Shown here: positions 1 through 4,695 of the stretch, piece after piece | Position numbering within the stretch: position 1 is the first letter of the stretch | How the letters are laid out: every line of letters starts with the position of its first letter | Assembly (NCBI GenBank): GCA_039795875.1 | Contig: JBDKKY010000033.1 | Span: forward strand, 1 to 5,334 | Origin: CAIZLB01 sp039795875 | GTDB lineage: Bacteria; Patescibacteriota; Minisyncoccia; Phycocordibacterales; CAIZLB01 | Direction of reading: 5' to 3' | DNA: 5,334 nucleotides | Position numbers and translations under genes: made by a program | Notes under the pieces: generated by a model | Told to the model about the DNA's origin: nothing | What the model saw: only the letters and a program-made list of their open reading frames with translations | Database searches by the model: none

Positions 1-268
1 GGTTGAGCACCTCAGGAAGAGTCACCTCTCCTGCCTTACAGCATCTGATGATCTCTCCAATAACCTGTTCCCTCGCACCCAAAGTCTGTTCAGTCACTCC
101 GTTCAGATTTTGGAAAATGAAGTCAGTCAACCTCTTGGCCTCAACCAACTTCTGACCTAGATCTGTGAAGGTTCCAACAAAGTCCTCTTTGGCCAAGGCG
201 ACAGCCTGCTGATCAGACAGGGCCCATAGTAGTTTTGTGGCGATAATAGCGTTTGTAGAGTTTTTCAT
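1..268 (-). CDS. Hypothetical protein, N-terminal part (runs off left edge)
   Basis: Reading the minus strand from an ATG at 268-266 gives 89 uninterrupted codons up to the edge, so the C-terminus is missing. The protein begins MKNSTNAIIATKLLWALSDQ and continues with amphipathic, mostly helical-looking sequence rich in Ala, Leu, Glu and Gln. It has two adjacent cysteines near residues 75-76. There is no signal peptide or membrane segment, so a cytoplasmic protein is likely. I recognise no family. The start is fixed because an in-frame TAA lies at 283-281 and no other start codon occurs between them. A purine-rich AAGAGGTGAC (minus strand, 300-291) resembles a ribosome-binding site but ends more than 20 nt before the ATG, which is too far for normal use. 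The gene is divergent from the TrmB-type regulator and shares its intergenic region, so it could be a target of that regulator (inference). Confidence 0.7.
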   Translation of the reverse strand, partial: MKNSTNAIIATKLLWALSDQQAVALAKEDFVGTFTDLGQKLVEAKRLTDFIFQNLNGVTEQTLGAREQVIGEIIRCCKAGEVTLPEVLN

Positions 269-321
269 AAGTTGTTTTCGTTAGGTTCGCGTCACCTCTT
301 TAGTGACTTAACAACACAATA

Positions 322-349
322 CTATATATGTCTAGTAGTCTATATATGT
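322..349. repeat. 10-bp direct repeat in divergent promoter region
   Basis: The 10-mer ctatatatgt occurs at 322-331 and again at 340-349, 18 bp start to start, with ctagtagt between. The second copy touches the palindrome at 349-365. Repeats spaced by somewhat under two helical turns, in the region between two divergent genes, could be regulator contacts. The AT-rich sequence also makes chance recurrence possible. Confidence 0.5.
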
Positions 350-365
350 TGTCGAATTTCGACAA
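349..365. promoter_or_regulatory. Perfect palindrome, candidate operator of the TrmB-type regulator
   Basis: TTGTCGAATTTCGACAA consists of two perfect 8-bp arms around a single central T. It lies 30 bp upstream of the TrmB-family start codon, and its right arm contains the proposed -35 box (359-364). A dimeric winged-helix regulator bound here would block RNA polymerase, so autorepression is the simplest reading. That the neighbouring regulator is the binder is inference. The site differs from the TACT-N-AGTA type site known for Thermococcus TrmB. Confidence 0.6.
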
Positions 366-387
366 TTAGAAAAGAAAGCCTTATAAT
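359..387 (+). promoter_or_regulatory. Promoter of the TrmB-family gene
   Basis: TCGACA at 359-364 (one mismatch to TTGACA) and TATAAT at 382-387 (consensus) are separated by exactly 17 bp. Transcription should begin around 394-396, which is the start codon itself at 396, so the mRNA would be leaderless or nearly so. The -35 box is inside the palindrome at 349-365. Confidence 0.7.
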
Positions 388-395
388 ATAAGCAT

Positions 396-1163
396 ATGTC
401 AAAAATGAATAACCTTGAAGAGGTCCTGACTTCTCTAGATATACCCACAATAGCCCAGACTATCTACGTACAGCTTTTAGGTAGTAAAAGCCTCACAGCC
501 CGAATGTTGTCTGAACTAGTCGATATCCCCCGCCCTTCTGTATATGATCACATTCGATTGCTGCAACAGAAGAATCTAATCATTTCTAAAAAGCAGGATG
601 GTAAAACCTTTTTCTTTGCCAATGATCCAAACACCATCCAAGTTCTTCTTGATCAAAAGAAAGAACAATATGAGAAAGCCAAGAAAATGTTTGCAGATAT
701 TCTCCCTTCTCTACAGGAAGGAGACAGGTCTGTTGAACCAAAGATACAATTCTTTAATGGAATCGAAGGAATCAAAAGTGTACAAAATGATATTCTTTGG
801 TCTCGAGACATAGAAACATATACATTGTGGCCGACACAGAGAGTGATTGATCTACTTGGATATGATTACATCACTTGGCACAACAGGAGACGTATTGAGC
901 AGAATGTCAGTATTAAAGTAATTCGACAAGGAAAAGTGTTGGATGAAAAGAAACACCCCAGCATTATTGGTGATGCTTCTACATTACGTACTGTAAAATA
1001 TTTACCCAAAGATTTTGGGATTCAAATGAGTTATTGGGTGTATGGTGACAAGGTAGCATTCTTTGACTCTTCGCCTGAGTTGTTTGGATTTATAGTGCAC
1101 AGTAAGTCATTTGCTCATCTGATGAAGGTTCATTTTAATTTTTTGTGGAAGACCTTGAAGTAA
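396..1163 (+). CDS. TrmB-family transcriptional regulator
   Basis: This 255-residue protein is a winged-helix DNA-binding regulator of the TrmB family, about the usual length for its short bacterial members. Residues 18-62 form the helix-turn-helix: LTARMLSELVDIPRPSVYDH (33-52) contains helix two, the turn and the recognition helix, followed by HIRLLQQKNLI. The wing is around 63-75 (SKKQDGKTFFFA). A charged helix at about 84-106 probably dimerises. The C-terminal part (about 115-255) resembles the sugar- or effector-binding, PLD-like domain, with the typical ending YWVYGDKVAFF (213-223) through FNFLWKTLK. The effector is unknown. In Thermococcus, TrmB senses sugars, but that should not be carried over. 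The start at 396 fits a leaderless transcript, because no ribosome-binding site is present; a second in-frame ATG at 405 is the alternative. The palindrome over its -35 box suggests autoregulation. Confidence 0.88.
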   Translation: MSKMNNLEEVLTSLDIPTIAQTIYVQLLGSKSLTARMLSELVDIPRPSVYDHIRLLQQKNLIISKKQDGKTFFFANDPNTIQVLLDQKKEQYEKAKKMFADILPSLQEGDRSVEPKIQFFNGIEGIKSVQNDILWSRDIETYTLWPTQRVIDLLGYDYITWHNRRRIEQNVSIKVIRQGKVLDEKKHPSIIGDASTLRTVKYLPKDFGIQMSYWVYGDKVAFFDSSPELFGFIVHSKSFAHLMKVHFNFLWKTLK

Positions 1164-1188
1164 ACTTAACCCTATTTTAATATTTCCC

Positions 1189-1197
1189 TGCTATAAT
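1189..1197 (+). promoter_or_regulatory. Extended -10 promoter of the 49-residue gene
   Basis: TGCTATAAT at 1189-1197 is an extended -10 element (TG-N-TATAAT) with no good -35 at the right distance. Its end is 7 nt before the ATG at 1204, so transcription should start on the start codon. It lies just past the end of the TrmB gene, so the small gene has its own transcription start. Confidence 0.6.
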
Positions 1198-1203
1198 TTA
1201 CTC

Positions 1204-1353
1204 ATGACCAAACCAAACACACTAAATAACAAAAACTTAGTTAACAAAAGAGGGTTGGTTCGCCAGCTCGATAAAAGAGTTATGGCTTCACGATATGATG
1301 GTGGTGCCCGAAGCGCTCGAAACACTTCTCAGGTTCAGAAGGGTAAGAAATAG
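1204..1353 (+). CDS. Small basic hypothetical protein (49 aa)
   Basis: The ATG at 1204 opens a 49-codon frame ending with TAG at 1351-1353. The protein starts MTKPNTLNNKNLVNKRGLVR and ends NTSQVQKGKK. It is strongly basic (about a dozen Lys and Arg against two Asp), soluble, and has no cysteine or membrane segment, so nucleic-acid binding is conceivable but unproven. No family is recognised. Support comes from the promoter: an extended -10 sits exactly at leaderless spacing from the ATG, the same arrangement as at other genes in the window. There is no ribosome-binding site. It follows the TrmB gene by 40 nt on the same strand, and read-through from that gene is possible because no terminator lies between them. 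It could be a spurious frame; conservation in relatives would decide. Confidence 0.5.
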   Translation: MTKPNTLNNKNLVNKRGLVRQLDKRVMASRYDGGARSARNTSQVQKGKK

Positions 1354-1429
1354 CATCTTACCTAACAACTCCCAACACAATACAATAAAATACTTTTTAA
1401 AAATTCTGGCCAGTTTTTCCACTTTCTTT

Positions 1430-1702
1430 CTACCCCCACAATCCATCAAACATACTCTTAAAATTCCTACTCATTTCCTTGTTGGCGATCTTAATACCGA
1501 CAAGATTTCCTTTCTCTATCGACATAATACTGACTGTATCCTCCATGATATATAAAGCAAAATTGCGGACAGTATTTTTCTTAGATAAAAACTTATAGTT
1601 TAGAGACTTTTTCTTTTTATATAAATTTTCTTTGTCTCTTTCTAATTTAGAATCATTCTTTTTATCATTAATCTCTTTGAGAAAAAAGTTTCGGTTGATC
1701 CA
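1430..1702 (-). pseudogene. TrmB-family C-terminal remnant, or -1 frameshift extension
   Basis: On the minus strand an open frame runs from after a TAG at 1705-1703 to a TAG at 1432-1430. It has no start codon in its first part. Its translation ends with ALYIMEDTVSIMSI, then GNLVGIKIANKEM and SMFDGLWG. This matches the layout of the end of the intact TrmB-type protein in this window (YGDKVAFF, then LFGFIVHSKSF, then FNFLW), so it looks like the last 80 or so residues of a second, different TrmB-family regulator. The DNA-binding half is absent. It overlaps the 94-residue gene in the -1 frame and could be translated from it by slippage at 1687-1681, giving a 165-residue product. Otherwise it is a decayed fragment. 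The family assignment is by eye from the spacing of a few motifs. Confidence 0.6.
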
Positions 1703-1926
1703 CTATCTGCTATATACTCAAGCTTGTAGTAGTTTCGATCTTCGTCACTGTGTTTGCCTAAAAATATAAGAGTGGTTTTTGAGTCTACCGAGGACACCGA
1801 TTGACCTGGTTCGGCACCGCTCAGTTGTAGCAATAGTGAGCCAACCACTTTTAATAATCCAGGTCTTTCAATAGTTATTTTTGCAGCCTCTGGGGATGAA
1901 ACCCGGACCACAGATTCCATAATCAT
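1642..1926 (-). CDS. Hypothetical protein, 94 aa (possible N-terminal part of a frameshifted gene)
   Basis: ATG at 1926-1924 to TAG at 1644-1642. A second in-frame ATG at 1920 is an alternative start. The protein begins MIMESVVRVSSPEAAKITIE; a segment LLKVVGSLLLQL (24-35) is hydrophobic but too short and interrupted for a membrane span. Residues 51-72 (LIFLG, then NYYKLEYIAD) look like beta strands. No family is recognised. Codon use looks like real coding sequence up to about residue 82, after which the frame ends within 12 codons. At that point the -1 frame opens into TrmB-like sequence, so the last 12 residues may not be the natural C-terminus. An extended -10 on the minus strand (1954-1946) and an (AT)10 tract lie directly upstream. 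The gene is divergent from the HD-domain phosphohydrolase gene. Confidence 0.6.
   Translation of the reverse strand: MIMESVVRVSSPEAAKITIERPGLLKVVGSLLLQLSGAEPGQSVSSVDSKTTLIFLGKHSDEDRNYYKLEYIADSGSTETFFSKRLMIKRMILN
1681..1687 (-). other. T_TTT_TTC slippery heptamer
   Basis: On the minus strand the frame of the 94-residue gene reads ACT TTT TTC TCA here, which makes the heptamer T_TTT_TTC (X_XXY_YYZ form), a classic -1 slippage sequence. A -1 shift leads straight into the TrmB-like frame, open for 83 more codons. I did not find a clear stimulatory stem-loop immediately downstream; the following sequence is A-rich. The same run of six T could be a site of a sequencing or assembly indel. Confidence 0.4.
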
Positions 1927-1927
1927 A

Positions 1928-1947
1928 ATATATATATATATATATAT
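1928..1947. repeat. (AT)10 dinucleotide tract
   Basis: Twenty bases of uninterrupted AT repeats lie between the minus-strand -10 box (1951-1946) and the start codon at 1926, so the tract covers the transcription start and leader of the 94-residue gene. Such tracts change length by slipped-strand mispairing, which would alter promoter-to-start spacing. Confidence 0.9.
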
Positions 1948-1954
1948 TATATCA
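1946..1954 (-). promoter_or_regulatory. Extended -10 promoter of the 94-residue gene
   Basis: Minus-strand TGATATAAT (1954-1946) is an extended -10 element with consensus TATAAT. No convincing -35 is present. The expected transcription start is near 1939, inside the AT tract, leaving a leader of about 13 nt made only of A and T, with no ribosome-binding site. Confidence 0.5.
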
Positions 1955-1992
1955 CAATCACCTGATACCAGCCGACCACAGAAATGATTTAC

Positions 1993-2020
1993 TTGTGACC
2001 CGGTAAACCCGTAGTATACT
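1993..2020 (+). promoter_or_regulatory. Promoter of the HD-domain phosphohydrolase gene
   Basis: TTGTGA (1993-1998, 4 of 6 to consensus) and TATACT (2015-2020, 5 of 6) are separated by 16 bp. The -10 ends 7 nt before the ATG at 2027, so the transcript is expected to be leaderless. Confidence 0.55.
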
Positions 2021-2026
2021 CTATGT

Positions 2027-2689
2027 ATGAGCCAAAGTCTTATTAATCAAGTTTCAACCGAAGTAAAAATAAAACTAAGCGGTGAAGGGTCTGGTCATGA
2101 CTGGTGGCATGTATATAGAGTGGTTAAACTGGGAAAAAGAATTGCTGAGGAAGAAAAAGCCGATGTTGAAATCGTTGAATTGGCTTTGTTACTCCACGAC
2201 ATTGCCGATTATAAATTTTATGGAGGTGATCATGAGATCGGTCCAAAAACTGCTAGAGAGATATTGGAGCGATTTAGTGCACCAGAAGAAACCATTACTC
2301 ATGTGTGTAATATCATCCGAACCATCTCTTTCAAAGGCGCAGCTTTCTCTTCTGAGGCGGCAACATTGGAGGCCAAGATCTGTGAAGACGCAGACAGGCT
2401 TGATGCATTGGGTGCTATCGGTATTGCCCGAGCGTTTGCAACCGGAGCAAAGTTTGATGAGATCTTTCATGATCCAAACATTGCCGTACCAGAACATGAC
2501 AGTGAAGAAAGTTATTCTATTGCTAAGGGCGCTGAGGGTAGAACGGTCATCAATCATTTTCATGAAAAGTTGTTGTTGTTGAAAGATAGGATGAATACAG
2601 CCGCAGCTCGCAAGGTTGCCGAGGAAAGACACGCCTATATGGTTAAATATATCGAGCAGTTTCTGGCTGAGTGGGAGGGAAAATTGTAA
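2027..2689 (+). CDS. HD-domain phosphohydrolase (YpgQ/YedJ-like)
   Basis: This 220-residue cytoplasmic protein belongs to the metal-dependent HD superfamily, close in pattern to Bacillus YpgQ and E. coli YedJ, and has their usual length. Metal ligands are visible in order: His28 in GHDWWHVYRV (23-32), His57-Asp58 in LALLLHDIAD (52-61), and Asp123 in the diagnostic stretch CEDADRLDALGAIGIARAF (119-137). YpgQ is described as a manganese-dependent nucleoside triphosphate pyrophosphohydrolase. A role in hydrolysing nucleotides or other phosphate compounds is likely here, but the substrate cannot be read from sequence. The second half (about 140-220) is helical with many charged residues and no membrane segment. 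No ribosome-binding site precedes the ATG, and the promoter spacing points to a leaderless mRNA. The neighbours give no pathway hint. Confidence 0.9.
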   Translation: MSQSLINQVSTEVKIKLSGEGSGHDWWHVYRVVKLGKRIAEEEKADVEIVELALLLHDIADYKFYGGDHEIGPKTAREILERFSAPEETITHVCNIIRTISFKGAAFSSEAATLEAKICEDADRLDALGAIGIARAFATGAKFDEIFHDPNIAVPEHDSEESYSIAKGAEGRTVINHFHEKLLLLKDRMNTAAARKVAEERHAYMVKYIEQFLAEWEGKL

Positions 2690-2690
2690 A

Positions 2691-2699
2691 TGATATACT
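2691..2699 (+). promoter_or_regulatory. Extended -10 promoter of the 22-residue frame
   Basis: TGATATACT at 2691-2699 is an extended -10 element starting 2 nt after the HD-gene stop. Its end is 7 nt before the ATG at 2706, the same spacing as at the HD gene itself, whose -10 is also TATACT. No -35 is apparent. Confidence 0.45.
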
Positions 2700-2705
2700 A
2701 AAGAC

Positions 2706-2774
2706 ATGAATATCCTTCTCATCGCAGTCATGGTTTTTTGGGGTTATATACATGTACTGGTAGATTTGGCTTGA
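2706..2774 (+). CDS. Possible 22-residue membrane microprotein
   Basis: ATG at 2706 to TGA at 2772-2774 encodes 22 residues. The first part reads MNILLIAVMVFWGYIHVLV, and the end is Asp-Leu-Ala. Apart from Asn2, His16 and Asp20 it is wholly hydrophobic or aromatic, long enough for a single membrane span and without any positive charge. It is too short to be recognised by homology. The main support is an extended -10 promoter placed exactly 7 nt before the ATG, as for other genes in this window. It could be a stand-alone membrane peptide such as a regulatory subunit or small toxin, or a chance frame in the spacer between the HD gene and the GC-rich cassette. No terminator follows it. Confidence 0.35.
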   Translation: MNILLIAVMVFWGYIHVLVDLA

Positions 2775-2804
2775 TATATAAGGGTTTTATGGAGATACAT
2801 GGTA

Positions 2805-2833
2805 TTGACTTAGGGGGTGTATTATGATATAAT
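2805..2833 (+). promoter_or_regulatory. Strong promoter of the GC-rich cassette
   Basis: TTGACT (2805-2810, 5 of 6 to consensus), a 17-bp spacer and TATAAT (2828-2833, consensus), with an upstream TG making an extended -10 (TGATATAAT, 2825-2833). This is the best promoter in the window. Transcription should start near 2840, giving a leader of about 72 nt. Confidence 0.8.
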
Positions 2834-2843
2834 ATAAGAGTAG

Positions 2844-2883
2844 GTTTTACCTCTGCGACATACCATCCAGACGTAGGTAAAAC
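2844..2883 (+). promoter_or_regulatory. Stem-loop at the 5' end of the leader
   Basis: GTTTTACCT (2844-2852) and AGGTAAAAC (2875-2883) form a perfect 9-bp stem with a 22-nt loop, in which CTG (2853-2855 region) and CAG (2868-2870) could add a short inner stem. It begins just downstream of the predicted transcription start and leaves an unpaired A/C-rich stretch (2884-2911) before the ATG. A 5' stem of this kind may stabilise the mRNA or be a protein or ligand site. No known riboswitch class is recognised. Confidence 0.5.
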
Positions 2884-2911
2884 ACAATCCCAACCACCCA
2901 AGTCCTATCCC

Positions 2912-3466
2912 ATGAAATACCACAAAAAACTCCGCTATAAGCGCCGTGGCGCAAAACGTCGTTCGGCCTCAACCCCCACCGCTCCTCGCATCGTGTGTCA
3001 CTTCCAGCCACTGAAAAAGGCCACGGTGATAATCCGGCTGTCGGATCCTGGACTGAAAAAGGCTCCCGAGGTGATTCGGGCCCGTGACTTCTTGCAGGAA
3101 AGGACTGTCGCTCGGCGACAACTTCTTCCTCTGCCGGCACCCGCGCTGCCCTTCTTCCACCTGTTCTGCTGGCCCACACCGGACCAGACCAAGCAATGGG
3201 ATCAGGCACAAAGCTCGGAATGGAACCGATTCATGGGGCTGTATCTCAAAGCAGCCGTGTGTATGGTCCTGACCACGGCGGCACTGATCGGATTCCTTCT
3301 CACGCCCGGTGCTGATGAAGCCCAGCTCTGGGTGCGCGTCATGTTTAAGAGCGCACCATGGATGAGTTTCGTCTGGATCACAGTCGGAGTCATCCTCGAC
3401 AGCTTCGATCGGATGAGACAAGTCCGGCGCCCCGACCCGTTCTATACGGTCGTAGCGGCCATCTGA
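2912..3466 (+). CDS. Hypothetical membrane protein, GC-rich gene (184 aa)
   Basis: ATG at 2912 to TGA at 3464-3466; no other start codon lies in frame back to the upstream stop at 2825. The N-terminus is extremely basic (ten Lys or Arg in the first 17 residues, MKYHKKLRYKRRGAKRR), followed by a Pro-rich stretch around 72-90. Two membrane spans are likely at about 108-130 (GLYLKAAVCMVLTTAALIGF) and 147-163 (SAPWMSFVWITVGVIL), joined by a short loop with Asp135 and Glu136. The tail has Arg167, Arg169, Arg172 and Arg173, so both ends should face the cytoplasm. No family is recognised. Third codon positions are mostly G or C, unlike the AT-rich neighbours (39 of 60 bases at 3121-3180 are G or C by hand count), which suggests transfer or different selection. 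There is no Shine-Dalgarno; the leader before the ATG is A/C-rich. It has its own promoter and terminator. Confidence 0.7.
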   Translation: MKYHKKLRYKRRGAKRRSASTPTAPRIVCHFQPLKKATVIIRLSDPGLKKAPEVIRARDFLQERTVARRQLLPLPAPALPFFHLFCWPTPDQTKQWDQAQSSEWNRFMGLYLKAAVCMVLTTAALIGFLLTPGADEAQLWVRVMFKSAPWMSFVWITVGVILDSFDRMRQVRRPDPFYTVVAAI

Positions 3467-3484
3467 AGCTGCCTCACCCCCCAA

Positions 3485-3527
3485 CCCTGCCCCGATCTAT
3501 GGAGATCGGCGGCGGGGTTATTTTTTT
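3485..3527 (+). terminator. Strong intrinsic terminator of the GC-rich cassette
   Basis: The left arm CCCTGCCCCGATCT (3485-3498) pairs with AGATCGG-C-GGCGGGG (3503-3517) around the loop ATGG, giving 14 pairs with one bulged C (3510) and one T-G wobble. The tail TTATTTTTTT (3518-3527) follows. It is 18 nt past the stop of the 184-residue gene. On the minus strand it lacks a T run, so it works for plus-strand transcripts only. The stop codon of the convergent zwf gene overlaps its T run. Confidence 0.92.
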
Positions 3528-4683
3528 ACTTAATATTCCACCCTCTCTCATACACCATCAATTCCACCTCTCCCATTCTTTTTTTAACCTCATCAGCCAA
3601 TCTCCAAGATTCCATCATTTCATCTCCACACACAAATCTAGAGTCATCTCCTTTTATCGCCGCGTCCAATATGACTTCATATGCATCAGGTTTCTTGGGA
3701 TTATCTATATCAAACACATATTCACTTCCGTCTTTAAATTTGATAGTAATATCACTTCTTTTTTCCACCAAAGCTTTTCCTCCCTCGATAGACATCGGCA
3801 CACCCTTCCAGTTTTCATTTTGAGAAGCGAGTTGTACTTTAAAGTAAGTCTCTGTCTTCGAATCTCTATCAACATTTTTTTCCTCCACATATCCACTATA
3901 TTGTCCACGGATTACACGTATGACCGAAAGACCCTTTAATACCTCTGCCCGAGCTCCACACACATTCTTAGAGGCCTTTATATCAACAAAGAAACTAGAT
4001 ACCATTGATAATAAATGGTTTTGTCCGACATCTGACACTGCCCCAACACTGTCATAAAACTCTCCTCGACCCTCTATATCGATTGATTCTATAAATCTAA
4101 AATGAATTGACTCAACATGCTCTTTGTTTAAAGTTGATGAAAAACCCACATCTTCTTTTCTCTTTCTTAATACTTCATCCAATCCCTTCTTACCAAGATA
4201 ATGATCAACTCTAAAAATATTTTGTACTGATACATACTTTTCCAACTCTTTTTCTAAAGCATCCGCCGATGCATAATCATGCCCAAAAGGCTTTTCAATC
4301 AATACTTTGCCTTTGACTTTTGCCTTATCCAAACCATGAATGATTTGGATGTGAGATTCTGGACGCACTGCCATATGTAATATTACATGGTCATTTTTTA
4401 TGCTTTGTTTAAGCTTTTCATACCCCCTTTGATCCTCAAAGACACCAGAAACATACTTAACAATATTTAAAAAATCCTTTACCTTTTTTTGATCTTCATC
4501 TTTAAAAACAGGTAGAACAAAATCTCTATACTCTTGGTCGGACCAGTCTCTTCTAGAGAAAGCAACGACTTCTGACCCAGACACAAAAACACCTTTTAGA
4601 TACAACAGAAACAAAGCCGGCAAGATTTTACGTCTAGCTAAATCACCAGTAGCACCAAACAAGACAAAAGTTAGAGGCTCCAT
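3526..4683 (-). CDS. zwf: Glucose-6-phosphate 1-dehydrogenase, short divergent form
   Basis: The enzyme oxidises glucose 6-phosphate with NADP+ (or NAD+) to 6-phosphogluconolactone, the entry step of the oxidative pentose phosphate pathway, in the cytoplasm. The Rossmann nucleotide site is GATGDLARRK (10-19). EKPFG (130-134) carries Lys131. VDHYLGK (159-165) carries Asp160, His161 and Lys165. The C-terminal domain has GRGEFYDSVGAVSDVGQNHL (205-224) with the catalytic His223, RGQYSGYVEE (259-268), GVPMSIEGGK (294-303) and KPDAYEVILDAAIKGD (331-346). All main catalytic and substrate residues are therefore present. At 385 residues it is about 100 shorter than typical enzymes, with the loss spread over loops and the C-terminal end. 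The usual Glu after HYLGK is Lys166. The start is 12 nt after the stop of the upstream Cys-rich gene, so the two are probably cotranscribed. Only a weak GATGGGT precedes the ATG. Neither 6-phosphogluconolactonase nor 6-phosphogluconate dehydrogenase is in the window. Confidence 0.93.
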   Translation of the reverse strand: MEPLTFVLFGATGDLARRKILPALFLLYLKGVFVSGSEVVAFSRRDWSDQEYRDFVLPVFKDEDQKKVKDFLNIVKYVSGVFEDQRGYEKLKQSIKNDHVILHMAVRPESHIQIIHGLDKAKVKGKVLIEKPFGHDYASADALEKELEKYVSVQNIFRVDHYLGKKGLDEVLRKRKEDVGFSSTLNKEHVESIHFRFIESIDIEGRGEFYDSVGAVSDVGQNHLLSMVSSFFVDIKASKNVCGARAEVLKGLSVIRVIRGQYSGYVEEKNVDRDSKTETYFKVQLASQNENWKGVPMSIEGGKALVEKRSDITIKFKDGSEYVFDIDNPKKPDAYEVILDAAIKGDDSRFVCGDEMMESWRLADEVKKRMGEVELMVYERGWNIK

Positions 4684-4695
4684 AGACTACCCATC

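Noticed and set aside
291..300. AAGAGGTGAC (minus strand) as ribosome-binding site of the leftward gene
   Set aside because: It ends more than 20 nt from the ATG at 268, and an in-frame TAA at 283-281 excludes a nearer start.
1399..1418. AAAAA-TT-CTGGCCAG-TTTTT as a bidirectional terminator between the 49-residue gene and the TrmB-like remnant
   Set aside because: The central palindrome has no loop, so at most a few pairs around GGCC can form; the outer A-T pairs are weak and have a two-base bulge. The position is right for a terminator but the structure is poor.
1295..1555. 86-residue plus-strand frame
   Set aside because: It overlaps the 49-residue gene and is antisense to the TrmB-like C-terminal frame. 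It has no promoter at a fitting distance, and its composition looks like a shadow.
2189..2731. 180-residue minus-strand frame antisense to the HD-domain gene
   Set aside because: It is a shadow of a clearly recognised HD-domain protein; its translation is Cys- and Phe-rich without family features.
2847..3484. Long open frames on both strands and several frames across the GC-rich region
   Set aside because: GC-rich DNA has few stop codons by chance. Only the plus-strand frame at 2912-3466 has codon third positions, promoter, terminator and membrane topology that agree. The others begin or end inside the leader or terminator.
2844..3527. Integron gene cassette with an attC site
   Set aside because: The inverted repeat and the terminator do not show the paired 7-bp core sites of attC, and no integrase is in the window.
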